From Streptomyces sp. CB02056 (GTDB lineage: Bacteria > Actinomycetota > Actinomycetes > Streptomycetales > Streptomycetaceae): 64,000 nt of DNA. This document shows, one piece after another, positions 23,398 through 33,400 of this stretch (the stretch's first letter is position 1; each line of letters starts with the position of its first letter). The DNA lies in assembly GCF_001905545.1 (NCBI RefSeq), contig NZ_LIPD01000005.1:351267-415266 (forward strand). Direction: 5' to 3'. Both the position numbers and the translations under genes were made by a program. The notes under the pieces are model-generated. The model had not been told where the DNA came from. It searched no databases and saw nothing but the letters and a program-made list of their open reading frames with translations.

Positions 23398-24651
23398 GTG
23401 GACCCCCACGCCTCCCCGATACCCGCCCCGCCGACCGCGCCCGCCGCCGCGCCCGCCGCCACTCCCGGGGCGGGCGCCCCGGGCAGCAGACGGCGGATCG
23501 GCACCTGGGCGGTCGCCGGCGCCTTCTGGGCCGTCACGGCCGGGACGACGGTGCCCACCCCGCTCTACCCGCTGTACGAGCGCGCCTTCGGTTTCTCACC
23601 GCTGGCCGTGACCGTGGCCTTCGCGGTCTACGCGCTGGCCGTGGTCGCGGGACTACTGGCGCTCGGCGGGCTCTCCGACCGGTACGGCCGCCGTCCGGTC
23701 GCCGCCGCGGCGCTGCTCACCGCCCTGGCGGCCGCCGTCGTGTTCCTGCTCGCCGAGAACCTGGCCGCCCTCCTGGTCGGACGGGTGCTGTCCGGGCTGG
23801 CCGCCGCGCTCATCACCGGGACCGCCACCGCCCACCTGGCCGAACTGGCGCCCGCCGACGGCCGGTTCCGTGCCGGGCGGCTGGCCCTCGCCGCGAACAT
23901 GGGCGGCCTGGCCTGCGGCCCGCTGCTCGCGGCCCTGCTCGCCGACACCACCGGCTGGCCGCTGCGAGCCGTCTGGGTCGCCGCCGCAGCCCTGCTGACG
24001 GCAGCCCTGGCCGCACTCGCCGTGGCCCCGGAGACCGTGACGCCGAGGGAGCGGGGAACCGGTTCGGTCGCCCGCACGCCCCGTGTGCCGACCGCCATCC
24101 GCAGGGAGTTCCGGCACGCCGCGCTCGCCGCGGGCGCGGGATTCGCCGTCCTCGGCGTGCTCACCGCGGTGACCGGGCTGTTCCTGGCCGAAGTCGCGCA
24201 CCTCCACGACCTCCTGGCCACCGCGGCAACCGTCTCCCTCGCTTTCGCCTGCACCGGCACGGGCCAGCTCCTGGCCGCACGACTGGGGCGCGCCGCCCTG
24301 CCCGCGGCGTGCGCCGGGCTGATCGTCGCGGCCGGGCTGATCGCCGCCGCCGTGGCGGCCTCCTCCCTCCTGCCGCTGCTCGGCGCGGCGCTGACGGTCG
24401 GCCTGGCGACCGGCGTCGCGGTCGGCCACGGGATCGCGCTCATCGGCGCGCGCACCCCGCCCGGGACCCGCAGCCGTACCGTCTCGGCCTTCTTCGCCGC
24501 CCTGTACACCATGCTGGCCCTCCCGGCGGTAGGCGTCGGCGCGCTGATCGGCGCCGTCGGACTGCGCACCGCCACCACCGTCTTCGCCGCCGCGGTCGCC
24601 GCCCTGGCCGCCGCCGTCCTCCTGACTCAGCGGGCACCCGCCCGCCGGTGA
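23398..24651 (+). CDS. Major facilitator superfamily (MFS) transporter
   Basis: The 417-residue membrane protein has about 12 hydrophobic segments after a Pro/Ala-rich 30-residue cytoplasmic tail. The MFS signature between helices 2 and 3 is present as LGGLSDRYGRRPVAAA, and LLVGRVLSGLAAALITG resembles helix 4 of drug/metabolite exporters. GTG 23398 has GGAAGGAA a few bases upstream. It probably exports or imports the substrate of the preceding aldolase. No binding-protein or ATPase features are present. Confidence 0.92.
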   Translation: MDPHASPIPAPPTAPAAAPAATPGAGAPGSRRRIGTWAVAGAFWAVTAGTTVPTPLYPLYERAFGFSPLAVTVAFAVYALAVVAGLLALGGLSDRYGRRPVAAAALLTALAAAVVFLLAENLAALLVGRVLSGLAAALITGTATAHLAELAPADGRFRAGRLALAANMGGLACGPLLAALLADTTGWPLRAVWVAAAALLTAALAALAVAPETVTPRERGTGSVARTPRVPTAIRREFRHAALAAGAGFAVLGVLTAVTGLFLAEVAHLHDLLATAATVSLAFACTGTGQLLAARLGRAALPAACAGLIVAAGLIAAAVAASSLLPLLGAALTVGLATGVAVGHGIALIGARTPPGTRSRTVSAFFAALYTMLALPAVGVGALIGAVGLRTATTVFAAAVAALAAAVLLTQRAPARR

Positions 24652-24931
24652 CTCCCCGGAGAACGGGCCGGCCCCCGGAACGCGCCGGCAGACGACGAGA
24701 TGATCCCGAAGCCGCCAGGAGCTCGCTCACCGGCGAGACGGCGACAGCCCGTGTGAACCGTTCGTGGGCAGCGGGCCGTATCCACCGATGAGGTGACCAC
24801 CCGACAGTGTCACCTCGTCAGTTCCGGCTCCGTGCAGCCGTGTTGGCGGAGTGCGGCGGCAGCACGCCACGGGGCCGCGCTCCCCCGCGCTCCACCACTT
24901 TTCGCCGCCCATAGATTTCGGAGAAACCCTC

Positions 24932-26263
24932 TTGCGCACCAGCAGGTTCACCTCGGTCACCCTGGCCGGCGCCATGACACTAGCGGCTCTCGCCGTCGGC
25001 GTCGGCCCGGCGGTCGCCGCTCCGTCCGACCCGGTCGACCCGGCCTCCGTCACCGTCTCCCCGGGGGTCCAGGACGTGGAGGTCTTCGCCGAGGACGGTG
25101 CCATCAGCCGGACCAAGGTCCCTGCCGCCTCCCCCTTCGTCGGCGCGCCGGTCATGAACGCGGCCGGCGCCGCGGCGGACGGCACCGTGACGAAGATCGT
25201 CAACAACGGGAGCACGGACAGCAAGCTGGACGTGGTCATGATCGGCGACGGCTACACGGCCTCGGAGCAGGACAAGTTCCGCAAGGACGCCGCGGCGAAG
25301 TGGAAGGACATCAGCGCCGTCGAGCCCTACGCCACCTACCGCAAGCTGTTCAACGTGTGGGCCGTGGGCGCGGTCTCCGCCCAGTCGGGCGTCTCCGGCG
25401 ACCCGAAGCAGGACACCGTCCGCAAGACCGCCCTCGGCTCGCGCTTCTGGTGCAACTCCATCGAGCGGCTGCTGTGCGTGGACATCAAGGCCGTCGACAC
25501 CTACGCCGCCAAGGCCCCGCAGGCCGACCTCGTGATCGTCGTCGCCAACACCGCCAAGTACGGCGGCGCCGGCTACGGCAGCACCCAGTCGCCGCTCGGG
25601 TACGAGGGCATCGCCACCGTCGCGGGCGGCAACAGCGCGTCCGGCCAGATAGCGGTGCACGAGACCGGCCACTCGCTGGGCAAGCTCGCGGACGAGTACT
25701 GGGCCGACGGGGCGGGGCCCTACCAGGGCGCGGAGCCCCCGCAGCCCAACATCACCACCCTGAGCGCCGACCGGATGCGCCAGGACAAGGCCAAGTGGTA
25801 CCGCTGGCTCGGGAAGACCTCGCCCGACGGCGGCACCGTCGGCGCGTACCAGGGTGGCAGCAACTACCCGACCGGCCTCAACCGGCCGACCGACAACTCC
25901 GTGATGCGCTCCCTCGGGCGGGAGTTCAACCTCCCCGGCCGCGAGGCGATGATCGCCGGCTTCTACCGGCACGCCTCCACCCTCTCCAGCAGCACGCCGG
26001 TCACCACCCGCCTGACCGCGACCGACCACCTCACCGTCGACCTCCCGGTCTCCGGCACCAAGCTGCGCTGGTACCTCGACGGCAAGGAGGTGACGGCCCT
26101 GCGCGACCACAAGTCGATCGCCGTCTCCGACCTCGGCCCCACCGGCTCCAAGCCCGCGGCCCACGAGCTCAAGGCCGTGGCGAACGACCCCACCTCGGCC
26201 GTCATCGACCCGGCCCTGACCCCGGCGCTGACCCGCAGCCTGGTCTGGAGCGTCACCCGCTGA
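24932..26263 (+). CDS. Secreted M64-family metallopeptidase (IgA peptidase M64-like)
   Basis: The 443-residue precursor begins with a rare TTG start (24932) preceded by GGAGAAA; no ATG or GTG fits as well. A signal peptide follows (RFTSVTLAGAMTLAALAVGV). The catalytic domain starts with SKLDVVMIGDGYTASEQDKF, a typical M64 opening, and holds the zinc motif HETGHSLGKLADEYW (His243 and His247). After about residue 350 there is a beta-rich C-terminal domain. It should be an extracellular zinc endopeptidase of unknown target. A hairpin follows the stop. Confidence 0.92.
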   Translation: MRTSRFTSVTLAGAMTLAALAVGVGPAVAAPSDPVDPASVTVSPGVQDVEVFAEDGAISRTKVPAASPFVGAPVMNAAGAAADGTVTKIVNNGSTDSKLDVVMIGDGYTASEQDKFRKDAAAKWKDISAVEPYATYRKLFNVWAVGAVSAQSGVSGDPKQDTVRKTALGSRFWCNSIERLLCVDIKAVDTYAAKAPQADLVIVVANTAKYGGAGYGSTQSPLGYEGIATVAGGNSASGQIAVHETGHSLGKLADEYWADGAGPYQGAEPPQPNITTLSADRMRQDKAKWYRWLGKTSPDGGTVGAYQGGSNYPTGLNRPTDNSVMRSLGREFNLPGREAMIAGFYRHASTLSSSTPVTTRLTATDHLTVDLPVSGTKLRWYLDGKEVTALRDHKSIAVSDLGPTGSKPAAHELKAVANDPTSAVIDPALTPALTRSLVWSVTR

Positions 26264-26268
26264 CCACG

Positions 26269-26308
26269 GGCGTGGACCCCCACGGCCGCGCCGGCGAGGG
26301 TCCACGCC
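26269..26308 (+). terminator. Hairpin terminator after M64 peptidase
   Basis: A perfect 11-bp inverted repeat (26269-26279 with 26298-26308) lies five bases after the stop. Confidence 0.7.
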
Positions 26309-26406
26309 GACCTGGCCCGACGCGACGTCACCCGCACCCCCGGACGCCGGGTCGCCGTGTGCTTCCGTCGCTGGTGCCCGGCCGCGTTGTTCGAAAGGAT
26401 GCTCAG

Positions 26407-26730
26407 GTGGCGAACTTGACCCGGATCTTCACGATGACCCGTACCAACTTCCGCTCGGCCGACCCGGTCGAGCGGTGGACCGCGCGTGCGACCTGGGCGG
26501 CGCTGACCGCGACGGGCTGGCTCGCGGTGATGTTCACGACCGTCTGGGGGGCCATGGTCGCCGGGGTTCCCATCGGTACCGTCAGGTGGCTGGCGGTCTT
26601 CCTCTCGCTGGCGGTCCCCGCCGTCTCGCTGATCGCCGTCACCTCCGAGGCCGGCGGGCGTACCGGCGCCCCGGCGCTGACGGTCGTTCTCCTGCTGGCG
26701 GCCGTCCTGCTCGTCATCGCCTTCGTCTGA
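26407..26730 (+). CDS. Small integral membrane protein, unknown function
   Basis: The 107-residue protein starts at GTG 26407 with AAAGGA seven bases upstream. Three hydrophobic segments are clear: ATWAALTATGWLAVMFTTVW, RWLAVFLSLAVPAVSLIAVT and LTVVLLLAAVLLVIAF. The N-terminus is short and basic (NLTRIFTMTRTNFRSADPVE). I do not recognise a family. It lies between the M64 peptidase and a convergent LURP-one protein. Confidence 0.7.
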   Translation: MANLTRIFTMTRTNFRSADPVERWTARATWAALTATGWLAVMFTTVWGAMVAGVPIGTVRWLAVFLSLAVPAVSLIAVTSEAGGRTGAPALTVVLLLAAVLLVIAFV

Positions 26731-26815
26731 GTCGGGGGGCGGCCCGCCCCCGGGCATCGCCTACGGGTGCCTCCCGCCCGGAGTGCACGCACCGGGGACC
26801 ACCCGGAACCCGGGG

Positions 26816-26854
26816 ACGGGCAGGCCGCCCGCAACGCTCGGGCGGCCTGCCCGT
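26816..26854. terminator. Bidirectional hairpin terminator
   Basis: A perfect 16-bp inverted repeat (26816-26831 with 26839-26854) encloses 7 bases between the converging small membrane protein and LURP-one genes. Confidence 0.88.
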
Positions 26855-26880
26855 CAGTCCCCGGTTTCCCCGGTTCGCGG

Positions 26881-27603
26881 CTATCCGAGGCCGCGGGCGT
26901 CCTGCTTCAGCGCGGTGTCCACGGTCAGCGCGGTCGCCACGACCAGGCTGAGCAGCGGGTCGGGGAGCGGACGGTGGATCTGGAGAACGTAGTTGTCGGC
27001 CGTGGTGAACATCGTCTTCGCCAGACCCTCCCAGGTCTTGGTGATCCGGGCGATCTCGGTGTCCGTGCCGTCGACGATGGAGAAGTTCCAGGCCCGCCAG
27101 TTCTCGGCCTTGATCGCGCCGACCTTCTGACCGCCGACCTCCAGCGAGAAGTTGATCTTCCCGATGGCGTTCTGCTGAACGATCTGGCCGACCTCCTGGC
27201 CGTCCGGACGCTGCACGATCACCCGCGACTTGATGAACTTCGCCGGACGGGTCAGCAGCAGCACCGGGGTGCCCTGCGCGTCGCGGATCTCCAGCTTGTG
27301 GGTCAGGTACTGGTCGATGGAGAAGAGCAGCCGTACCACCTTGCGCAGGCCGCTCTGGCCGACCTGGACCACCGAGCCCAGCGTGGCGCCCTGCTGGTCG
27401 AAGACCGAGTACTCGTTGGTCAGCTCGATCAGCTTGGCCTTCTGGTTCACCACCAGGACGGGCTCGGAGAAGAGGGTGCCGCCGCCACCGTAGACCGGTC
27501 CGACGCCCGCCTGCTGCCGTACCTGGCGCTGCACCTTGGCGGAGTCGCCGACCGCAGCGGTCGGCCCCCCGGGGAAACCGGGGATGTTCGTGTTCTGGGA
27601 CAT
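26881..27603 (-). CDS. Phospholipid scramblase/LURP-one-related protein
   Basis: The 240-residue protein is a tubby-like beta-barrel of the LOR/scramblase family. It has the repeated beta-strand pattern LFSEPVLVVNQKAKLIELT, YSVFDQQGATLGSVVQV, LEIRDAQGTPVLLLTRPAKF, VGAIKAENWRAWNFSIVDGT and a hydrophobic C-terminal helix (PLLSLVVATALTVDTAL). The N-terminal ~40 residues are Gly/Pro/Gln-rich. Actinobacterial members are usually single-copy and of unknown function, possibly membrane associated. It is encoded as a single gene with its own terminator. Confidence 0.85.
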   Translation of the reverse strand: MSQNTNIPGFPGGPTAAVGDSAKVQRQVRQQAGVGPVYGGGGTLFSEPVLVVNQKAKLIELTNEYSVFDQQGATLGSVVQVGQSGLRKVVRLLFSIDQYLTHKLEIRDAQGTPVLLLTRPAKFIKSRVIVQRPDGQEVGQIVQQNAIGKINFSLEVGGQKVGAIKAENWRAWNFSIVDGTDTEIARITKTWEGLAKTMFTTADNYVLQIHRPLPDPLLSLVVATALTVDTALKQDARGLG

Positions 27604-27865
27604 GCCCGGCAGGCTAGGGCCAATCCACCGTCAGCAGCGAGATCGTTTCGGACGCCCACCCGGCGCGCCGGGGACTCCGAGTCGCGAATTCGACCTGCGG
27701 ATCGGCGTGTTGCGAACGAGGGCCGACCGACGGCCGGCACGCGTGTGGCCGATGTCACATCCGTCGATCGATCACGGACGGCGGAAAACCGTGCGACATC
27801 GAACGGAGCTGTACCCGTAGGCACGTACCCGTCGACCGGTACGGGCACCCGGCCCCCCGGGCGCC

Positions 27866-28459
27866 TCAGGCCGGGGCCGCGGCGATGCCGAGCCGCCACG
27901 CCTCGATGTCGCGGTAGTGGATCGGCCCGGGGCCGCGACCGATGTTGCTGCCGACGAGGTGGAGGCGTTCGGTCCGCCACGGCCGGCCCACGAACCCCGT
28001 GAGCCCGGCCGCCGCCAGCGGCACGCTGACGGAGTCGTCGCGGCGGGAGCGGGCCAGGGTGAGATGGGGGTTCAGCGGCCGCTCCCTGAAGTCGATCCCG
28101 CAGGACCTGGCGAGGTCCCGGACGTCGGCGGCGAGCCGGTGCAGTCCCTCCAGGTCACCGTCGACGCCGGTCCACAGCAGCCGCTGGTCGAAGTAGCCGC
28201 CGCCGCGCAGGCCCAGCCGCAGGGCGGGGCGCGACGGGGCCGCGGCGGCCAGCGCCGACCGCAGCAGCGGCACCGCCGCGGACGACTGTTCGCCGAGGAA
28301 GGCCAGGGTGATGTGCCAGTCCTCGATCCGGTTCCACCGCAGCCGCGGGTAGCCGGCATAGGCGGGTCGCAGGGCCCTGGCCAGTTCGTCCTTGGCGTCG
28401 TCGGGCGGGGCGAGCGCCACGAAGACGCGCAGGGTCCGGGAATCGGGGTGATCGTCCAC
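27866..28459 (-). CDS. thpR: RNA 2',3'-cyclic phosphodiesterase (2H family)
   Basis: The 197-residue protein shows the two His-x-Thr motifs of the 2H phosphoesterase fold: WHITLAFLG (His49 region) and PHLTLARS (about residue 130). The N-terminus VFVALAPPDDAKDEL also matches the LigT/ThpR type. It opens 2',3'-cyclic phosphates on RNA to 2'-phosphomonoesters in the cytosol. GTG 28459 is the start. The 2'-phosphate products of such enzymes are the kind of end that KptA enzymes can remove; a KptA domain is encoded at 53.7-54.2 kb, although no direct link is shown. Confidence 0.92.
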   Translation of the reverse strand: MDDHPDSRTLRVFVALAPPDDAKDELARALRPAYAGYPRLRWNRIEDWHITLAFLGEQSSAAVPLLRSALAAAAPSRPALRLGLRGGGYFDQRLLWTGVDGDLEGLHRLAADVRDLARSCGIDFRERPLNPHLTLARSRRDDSVSVPLAAAGLTGFVGRPWRTERLHLVGSNIGRGPGPIHYRDIEAWRLGIAAAPA

Positions 28460-28521
28460 GAGGGGGGAGGGTAGTCGACGGCCGGCGCCGCCCTCGACTC
28501 TCCCGTACGGGCCGGCCGGGC

Positions 28522-28557
28522 CCCGGTGCGGCGGCCCCGTCCGACCGCCGCACCGGG
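28522..28557 (-). terminator. Hairpin terminator after carbonic anhydrase
   Basis: A perfect 13-bp inverted repeat (28522-28534 with 28545-28557) with a 10-base loop lies 12 bases past the carbonic anhydrase stop. Confidence 0.85.
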
Positions 28558-28568
28558 ACGCCGTCAGG

Positions 28569-29066
28569 TCAGAGCACGACCTCCTTGAGGAGGCCGGTCG
28601 CGACGTCGAGGACGAAGCCGCGCACGGCGTCCGTGTGCGGGACGAAGGGACTGGTGCGGATCCGGGCGGCCGACTGGCGCACGTCCGTCTCCAGGTCGGC
28701 GAAGGCCTCGGCGGCCCACGGGGGCTTGACGCCGGTCTCCTCCCGGATCGACTCGCGGAAGGCGTCGTCGCCGAAGGTGAGCATGCCGCAGTCGGTGTGG
28801 TGGATGAGGATGATCTCCCGGGTCCCGAGCAGCCGCTGGCTGATCGCCAGCGAGCGGATGGCGTCGTCGGTGGCCACCCCGCCGGCGTTGCGGATCACGT
28901 GCGAGTCGCCTTCGGCGAGGCCGAGCGCGCCGTACACGTTGAGCCGGGCGTCCATGCAGGCCAGGACGGCCGTGCGACGGGCCGGCGGGAGCGGGAGCGG
29001 CCCGTCGAAGGCCGCGGCGTAGTCGGCGTTGTTGCGCAGGTAGTGGTCGGTGGCGGTGTCGGTCAT
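28569..29066 (-). CDS. Beta-class carbonic anhydrase
   Basis: The 165-residue protein contains the beta-carbonic anhydrase zinc ligands in CMDARLNVYG (Cys and the Asp-Arg dyad) and HHTDCGML (His and Cys). VIRNAGGVATDDAIRSL is the usual nucleotide-like loop between them. It interconverts CO2 and bicarbonate in the cytosol. It is a short type (about 165 residues), as in mycobacterial Rv1284-like enzymes. A cysteine-containing leader peptide is encoded 295 bp upstream on the same strand, suggesting that expression is tied to sulfur/cysteine status. Terminated by a strong hairpin. Confidence 0.93.
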   Translation of the reverse strand: MTDTATDHYLRNNADYAAAFDGPLPLPPARRTAVLACMDARLNVYGALGLAEGDSHVIRNAGGVATDDAIRSLAISQRLLGTREIILIHHTDCGMLTFGDDAFRESIREETGVKPPWAAEAFADLETDVRQSAARIRTSPFVPHTDAVRGFVLDVATGLLKEVVL

Positions 29067-29360
29067 GGTGGACGGCTGTCCTCTCGGTGCGGTCGGATCG
29101 TGGTCGGCCGGGACGCGCGGGAGCGCCCCGTCCCACCCGCGGGTGCGTGCTGCGGGCAGCACGGAGCGGGCGGCACGGAGCAGCGGGTGAGCGCGTCCCG
29201 CCGGATGCGTCCGGAGCGCCGCTCGGAGGGTCCGTCGACCGGGGCGACGGCCGACCCTCGCGGCGGCAGCGAACGACGGCCGCCACGGCGGTGCCGTTCG
29301 GAACGGAGCGCAACGGAAGAGCGCAACGGAACGACACGGCCGGGCGGCTGGAACGGGCGA

Positions 29361-29435
29361 TCAGACGATGACCGGACAGCCTGTGGAGTGGATGCGGCCG
29401 AAGTCGATGTGACGACGGCGGACGAGCACGGTCAT
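29361..29435 (-). CDS. Cysteine-type regulatory leader peptide
   Basis: A 24-residue frame (ATG at 29435) carries RRRHIDFGR followed by STGCPVIV. Many streptomycetes have short putative leader peptides with the pattern R-R-H-V/I-D-L/F-x-R and one or more cysteines near the end, placed ahead of sulfur-related operons. Here it lies 295 bp ahead of the carbonic anhydrase with no other gene between. The expected mechanism is translational attenuation: ribosomes stall at Cys when charged cysteinyl-tRNA is low. The family pattern is known; the regulation of this gene is inferred. Confidence 0.7.
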   Translation of the reverse strand: MTVLVRRRHIDFGRIHSTGCPVIV

Positions 29436-30036
29436 GCGGGCACCGTACTGCCCGCCGGAGCGCCCCCGCCCGGGATTCGCCCATTCTCCACTCCGCCGGG
29501 TGACCGCCTCCGTGGACAGCCGAGCTGCGGCGATCCCACACGTTCCCTCACGCCACATGCCGCCCTCTCGGACCGCGCCCGTCGGCGCCGGGTTCTCGGG
29601 GAGCCGCCACCCGCCGCCGCGGTCCTCCTTCGAGAAGCGCGCGGCGAGATCGGGAACGTGGAGGAAGCAGGCCAGTGCGGTGGCGGCCTGGAAGGCGTCG
29701 ATCGCACGCCGGCGAACCGCTTCCCTCACGGCAAACGGTGGCGAACCCAAGGATCGACACACCACCCTCGGATGACCACGTGATCACGGAAACACAGGTG
29801 CGTGATGACGGATTCCCGCCCGCCCAGCAGGACGACACCCCGCCGAAATACCCATCGGCGTGCGCTAGTTGATGCGCCACCGCGCCCGGCCGTCGCCCTT
29901 TCTCCGGAACAGCGGCCGGCGCACCGATCGACTCGACCCCGGAAACCTTCAGCAACCTCGCGAGCTTCGGCGAACACCACGGTGGTGTTCGCTGCTCCCC
30001 GGTGGATCGGATGCTCGCGCCCCCGGAGCGGCACTC

Positions 30037-30075
30037 TTCCTGTGTTCTTCCTGTGCCCTTCCTGTATTTTTCCTG
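30037..30075 (+). promoter_or_regulatory. Four TTCCTG direct repeats spaced exactly 11 bp
   Basis: TTCCTG occurs at 30037, 30048, 30059 and 30070, so the copies lie on one face of the helix. Direct repeats with 11-bp spacing are how OmpR/PhoP-type response regulators bind in Streptomyces, but the sequence is not the PHO box GTTCACC. The array is 335 bp ahead of the ALF-repeat gene. Confidence 0.55.
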
Positions 30076-30123
30076 GTTTGGCAAATCCCTATCCTGCCAT
30101 CACTTTCAGTGACTGGCCGCCAT

Positions 30124-30136
30124 ACTGACGGTCAGT
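30124..30136. promoter_or_regulatory. 13-bp palindrome, TetR-type operator candidate
   Basis: ACTGACGGTCAGT is a perfect palindrome. It is nested in a wider inverted repeat, AGTGACTG at 30108-30115 with CAGTCACT at 30133-30140. It lies between the TTCCTG array and the ALF-repeat gene. Confidence 0.45.
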
Positions 30137-30409
30137 CACTCTGACATTCGGGGCGCAGGGGGGATGTACGTGAACCGGACGAGGGTGATGAACCGGTCCT
30201 TTGCCGCCGTTTGGGTGAATCCATTGCAGGCCTATGCGATCGGTGGCCGAAACCGACGGGGATTCAGCCAGTTGGCATGCGATCCAGACAAAATCATTCC
30301 GCCCCGTCGATCCGCCTTCTCCGGCATTAGGATTCCTGCGGCATCAGGACAACTGTCCTGGTGAACACTGGCCCTGACGGGCCAGGAGATTGGGGAAGAA
30401 GAGGGGGAA

Positions 30410-33400
30410 ATGGCGAACTCGCCAATGAGGGCAGGGTCGGCACGGCGCTCACGCGCCAGGATCCTGTCCGCCACGGCCATGATGCTGGCCGCGACCGTCA
30501 TGGGGACGACGGTCGCCCAAGCACTTCCGTCCGACACGGCCCCGGAGCCGCTGCCGGCCAACTACCGCGCGCAGGTGGTCGAAGCCTGGCAGGGCGGCGG
30601 CACCGCGGTGAAGGACGCGGCCGCACGGGCACTGGTCGGCTCGGACGCCGACATCACCACGTTCTTGACCAGCACGCTGAGCCGTGCTCAGGCGTCGGAC
30701 GAGCGCTTCGCCGTCATCAAGATGCTGAGCAGCACCGGCAAGGGCGTGCGCGACGCCGCGACGAAGGCGCTGAGCGGGTCGGACGCCGACCTCCACGCGT
30801 TCGTCACCAGCGGCTGGCAGAACCCGATGATGGACGACCGCCGGGCGGCGATCGTCACCATCGTCGACGGCGCCGACGTCGCCGTCCGCACGGCCGGGAC
30901 CAAGGCGCTCGGCGACGGCACCGCCGAGGCCATGGACGCCTTCCTGACCACCGGCCGGTTCAAGGCGCAGGAGGAGGACGACCGGGTCGCCGTCCTGCGA
31001 CTGATGGACGTCTACACCGGCCCGGAGTTCACCAAGCAGGCCGGCCGGGCGCTCAGCGGCACACCCGCCGACATCCGCGGGTTCCTGGAGAACGGCCAGC
31101 TCCTCGCCCAGGCGAGGGACCAGGAGACGCTCGACGTCAAGCAGCTCGCCCAGACCGCGAAGGACGCCACCAAGCGGGCCCTGGAGGAGACGGCCGCCGC
31201 CCAGGAGGCGGGCGCCCGGGCCGAGAAGGCCGCCGAGACGGCCAAGCAGGCCGCGCTGACGGCCGCGGACGAGGCTGCCAAGACCAAGGACGACGCCGAG
31301 AAGACGGGCGCCGCGGCCAACCGGGCCGCCGAGGCCGCCCAGGGTGCGGCGGAGGCCGCGAAGACCGCGATCGACGCCTCCAACACGGCGGTGGCGGCAG
31401 CCAAGACGGCTGCCACGGCGGCGCGTTCGGCCGCTTCGGCCGCGGCCGCCGCCGGCCAGGCCGCCAGCCGCGCGTACAACGCCGCTGCCGCCGCCGCGGG
31501 CGACCGGTCCCAGGCCAAGGCGGCGAGCGACGCCGCTGTGCTGGCGCGCAACGCCGCCGCCGGTGCGCGGGACGCGGCGTCGGCCGCCTCGTCCGCCGCC
31601 GACGCGAGCGCCCGGGCAGGCCAGGCCGGCTCCGCCGCGGCCCGCGCCGCCAACAACGCCGCCGCTGCCGCCGAGGCCAGCGCCCAGGCGGCCGGTTCCG
31701 CCGGCCAGGCCACCGAGCAGGCGGCCCGCGCCCGCAACGCGGCCACCACCGCCCGCAACGCGGCCAACGCGGCCAGCACGGCCGCGACCCGCGCCCAGAA
31801 CCTCGCCACCGCGGCCGCCGCCGCGGCGGGCGAGGCCAAGGATCTGGCCAACCGCACCGCCGACCACGCGGAGAAGGCCGCCGCGGCAGCCGACGCCGCG
31901 GCCGCCGCCGCGGGCCAGGCCCAGGACTGGGCGAAGATCGCGGGGCAGCACGCGGACGCCGCCGCTGTCGCCGCCGAGACCGCGGCCTCGGCGGTGGCGA
32001 AGGCCCAGACGCTCGAGAAGCTGGCCCGTGACGCCGAGGCCGTGCAGCTGGAGTCGGACAAGCAGCTCGGTGTCACCCAGGCCGACCTGCTGCTGAAGGA
32101 CGATCAGGCCACCCAGGCGGACTTCAACCAGCAGCAGACCGAGGCCGCCTCGCAGGACGCCGCGACGAAGGACCTGGTCAAGCAGGCCGCGGCGACCGGA
32201 ACCGCCACGGCGACGGCCGCCCAGGCCGGCCGCAAGGCCGCGGTCAACCTGCTGAAGTCCACCGGCTCCTGGACCCGGGCGTCGGCGCAGGCCGCGCTCT
32301 CCGGCACCGACGAGGCCGTGGTGTCCTGGGCCAAGTCGGACTACCAGCGCAGCCTGCAGCTCGACGACCGGGAGAAGATCCTGGCCGTCACGAGCATCGC
32401 GAACGCCAAGCTGGCGACCGAGGCGCAGAAGACGCTGGAGAGCACCGACCCGACCGCGGTCGAGAAGTTCCTCAGCGGCGGGGCGCTCCAGGCCCAGGCC
32501 GAGGACCTGCGGGTGCGGACCGTCTCCCTGGTCTCGGACGGCGGCAAGGCCGTCCAGCGGGACGGCGGCGCCGCACTGGCCGACGGCCGGGTGTCGGTCC
32601 TGGCCGCCTTCCTGTCCAACGGCTACGCCAAGGCCCTGGCCGAGGACGACCGGGTGGCCGTGGTGGTCGCCACGGACGGCGGCGGGCCCAACGTGAAGGC
32701 CGCGGGCGCGGTCGCCCTGGCCGGACCGGCCTGGATGCAGCACGAGTTCGTCCGCAAGACCCAGTTCACGGCGGCGCAGAAGGACGCGGACACCGACGCG
32801 CACGTGTCGTCCGTGCTGAGCATGATCGCCAACGCCGCGAAGGACGCGGCCACCGCGAGCGAGAGCGCCCAGCGGGCGTACCAGATCGCCGCGGACGCGC
32901 GCCACGCGTCGGATGAGGCCGCGCACTGGGCGAGCCTGGCAGGGCAGTCGGCCCAGCAGGCGAAGGGGTACGCGGACGACGCCAAGGCCAAGTCCGCCGC
33001 CGCCGACGCCTCCGCGGCAGCCGCCGCCGCTTCGGCGCAGAAGGCCAAGAGTGCGGCGGCGACCGCGCAGACGGCCAACCGGCAGGCCAACTACTCGGCC
33101 ACCCAGGCGACCACCTCCGCGAACCAGGCCGTGAACTCGGCGGCGAGCGCGAGGGCCTCGGCGGCGCAGGCCGCGGCCAGCGCGAGCGCGGCGGGCAAGG
33201 ACGCCGCCACGGCGTCGCAGGCCGCGAGCGACGCCCACGCCATCGCCGCCCAGAAGCGGGCGCAGGAGCAGGCCGCCGCTGCCGCCGCCGCGGCGGCCCA
33301 GGCGAAGGCCAACGAGGCCAACCACGTCGACCCGGTGAACACGCCGGCCAACGACAAGGTGACCACTCCGGCTCCGGCTCCCGAGAAGCCCGCTCCGGGC

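Larger units (their letters stand above)
29436..30409. other. Long intergenic region with regulatory-looking repeats
   Basis: Nearly 1 kb separates the leader peptide and the ALF-repeat gene. I find no convincing gene in it. The stretch 30030-30360 is clearly less GC-rich than its surroundings and holds an 11-bp-periodic repeat and a palindrome (listed separately). It is the likely promoter/control region of the large downstream gene. Confidence 0.6.

Noticed and set aside
30037..30075. TTCCTG array considered as a PHO box
   Set aside because: Spacing of 11 bp fits, but the sequence lacks the GTTCACC core.
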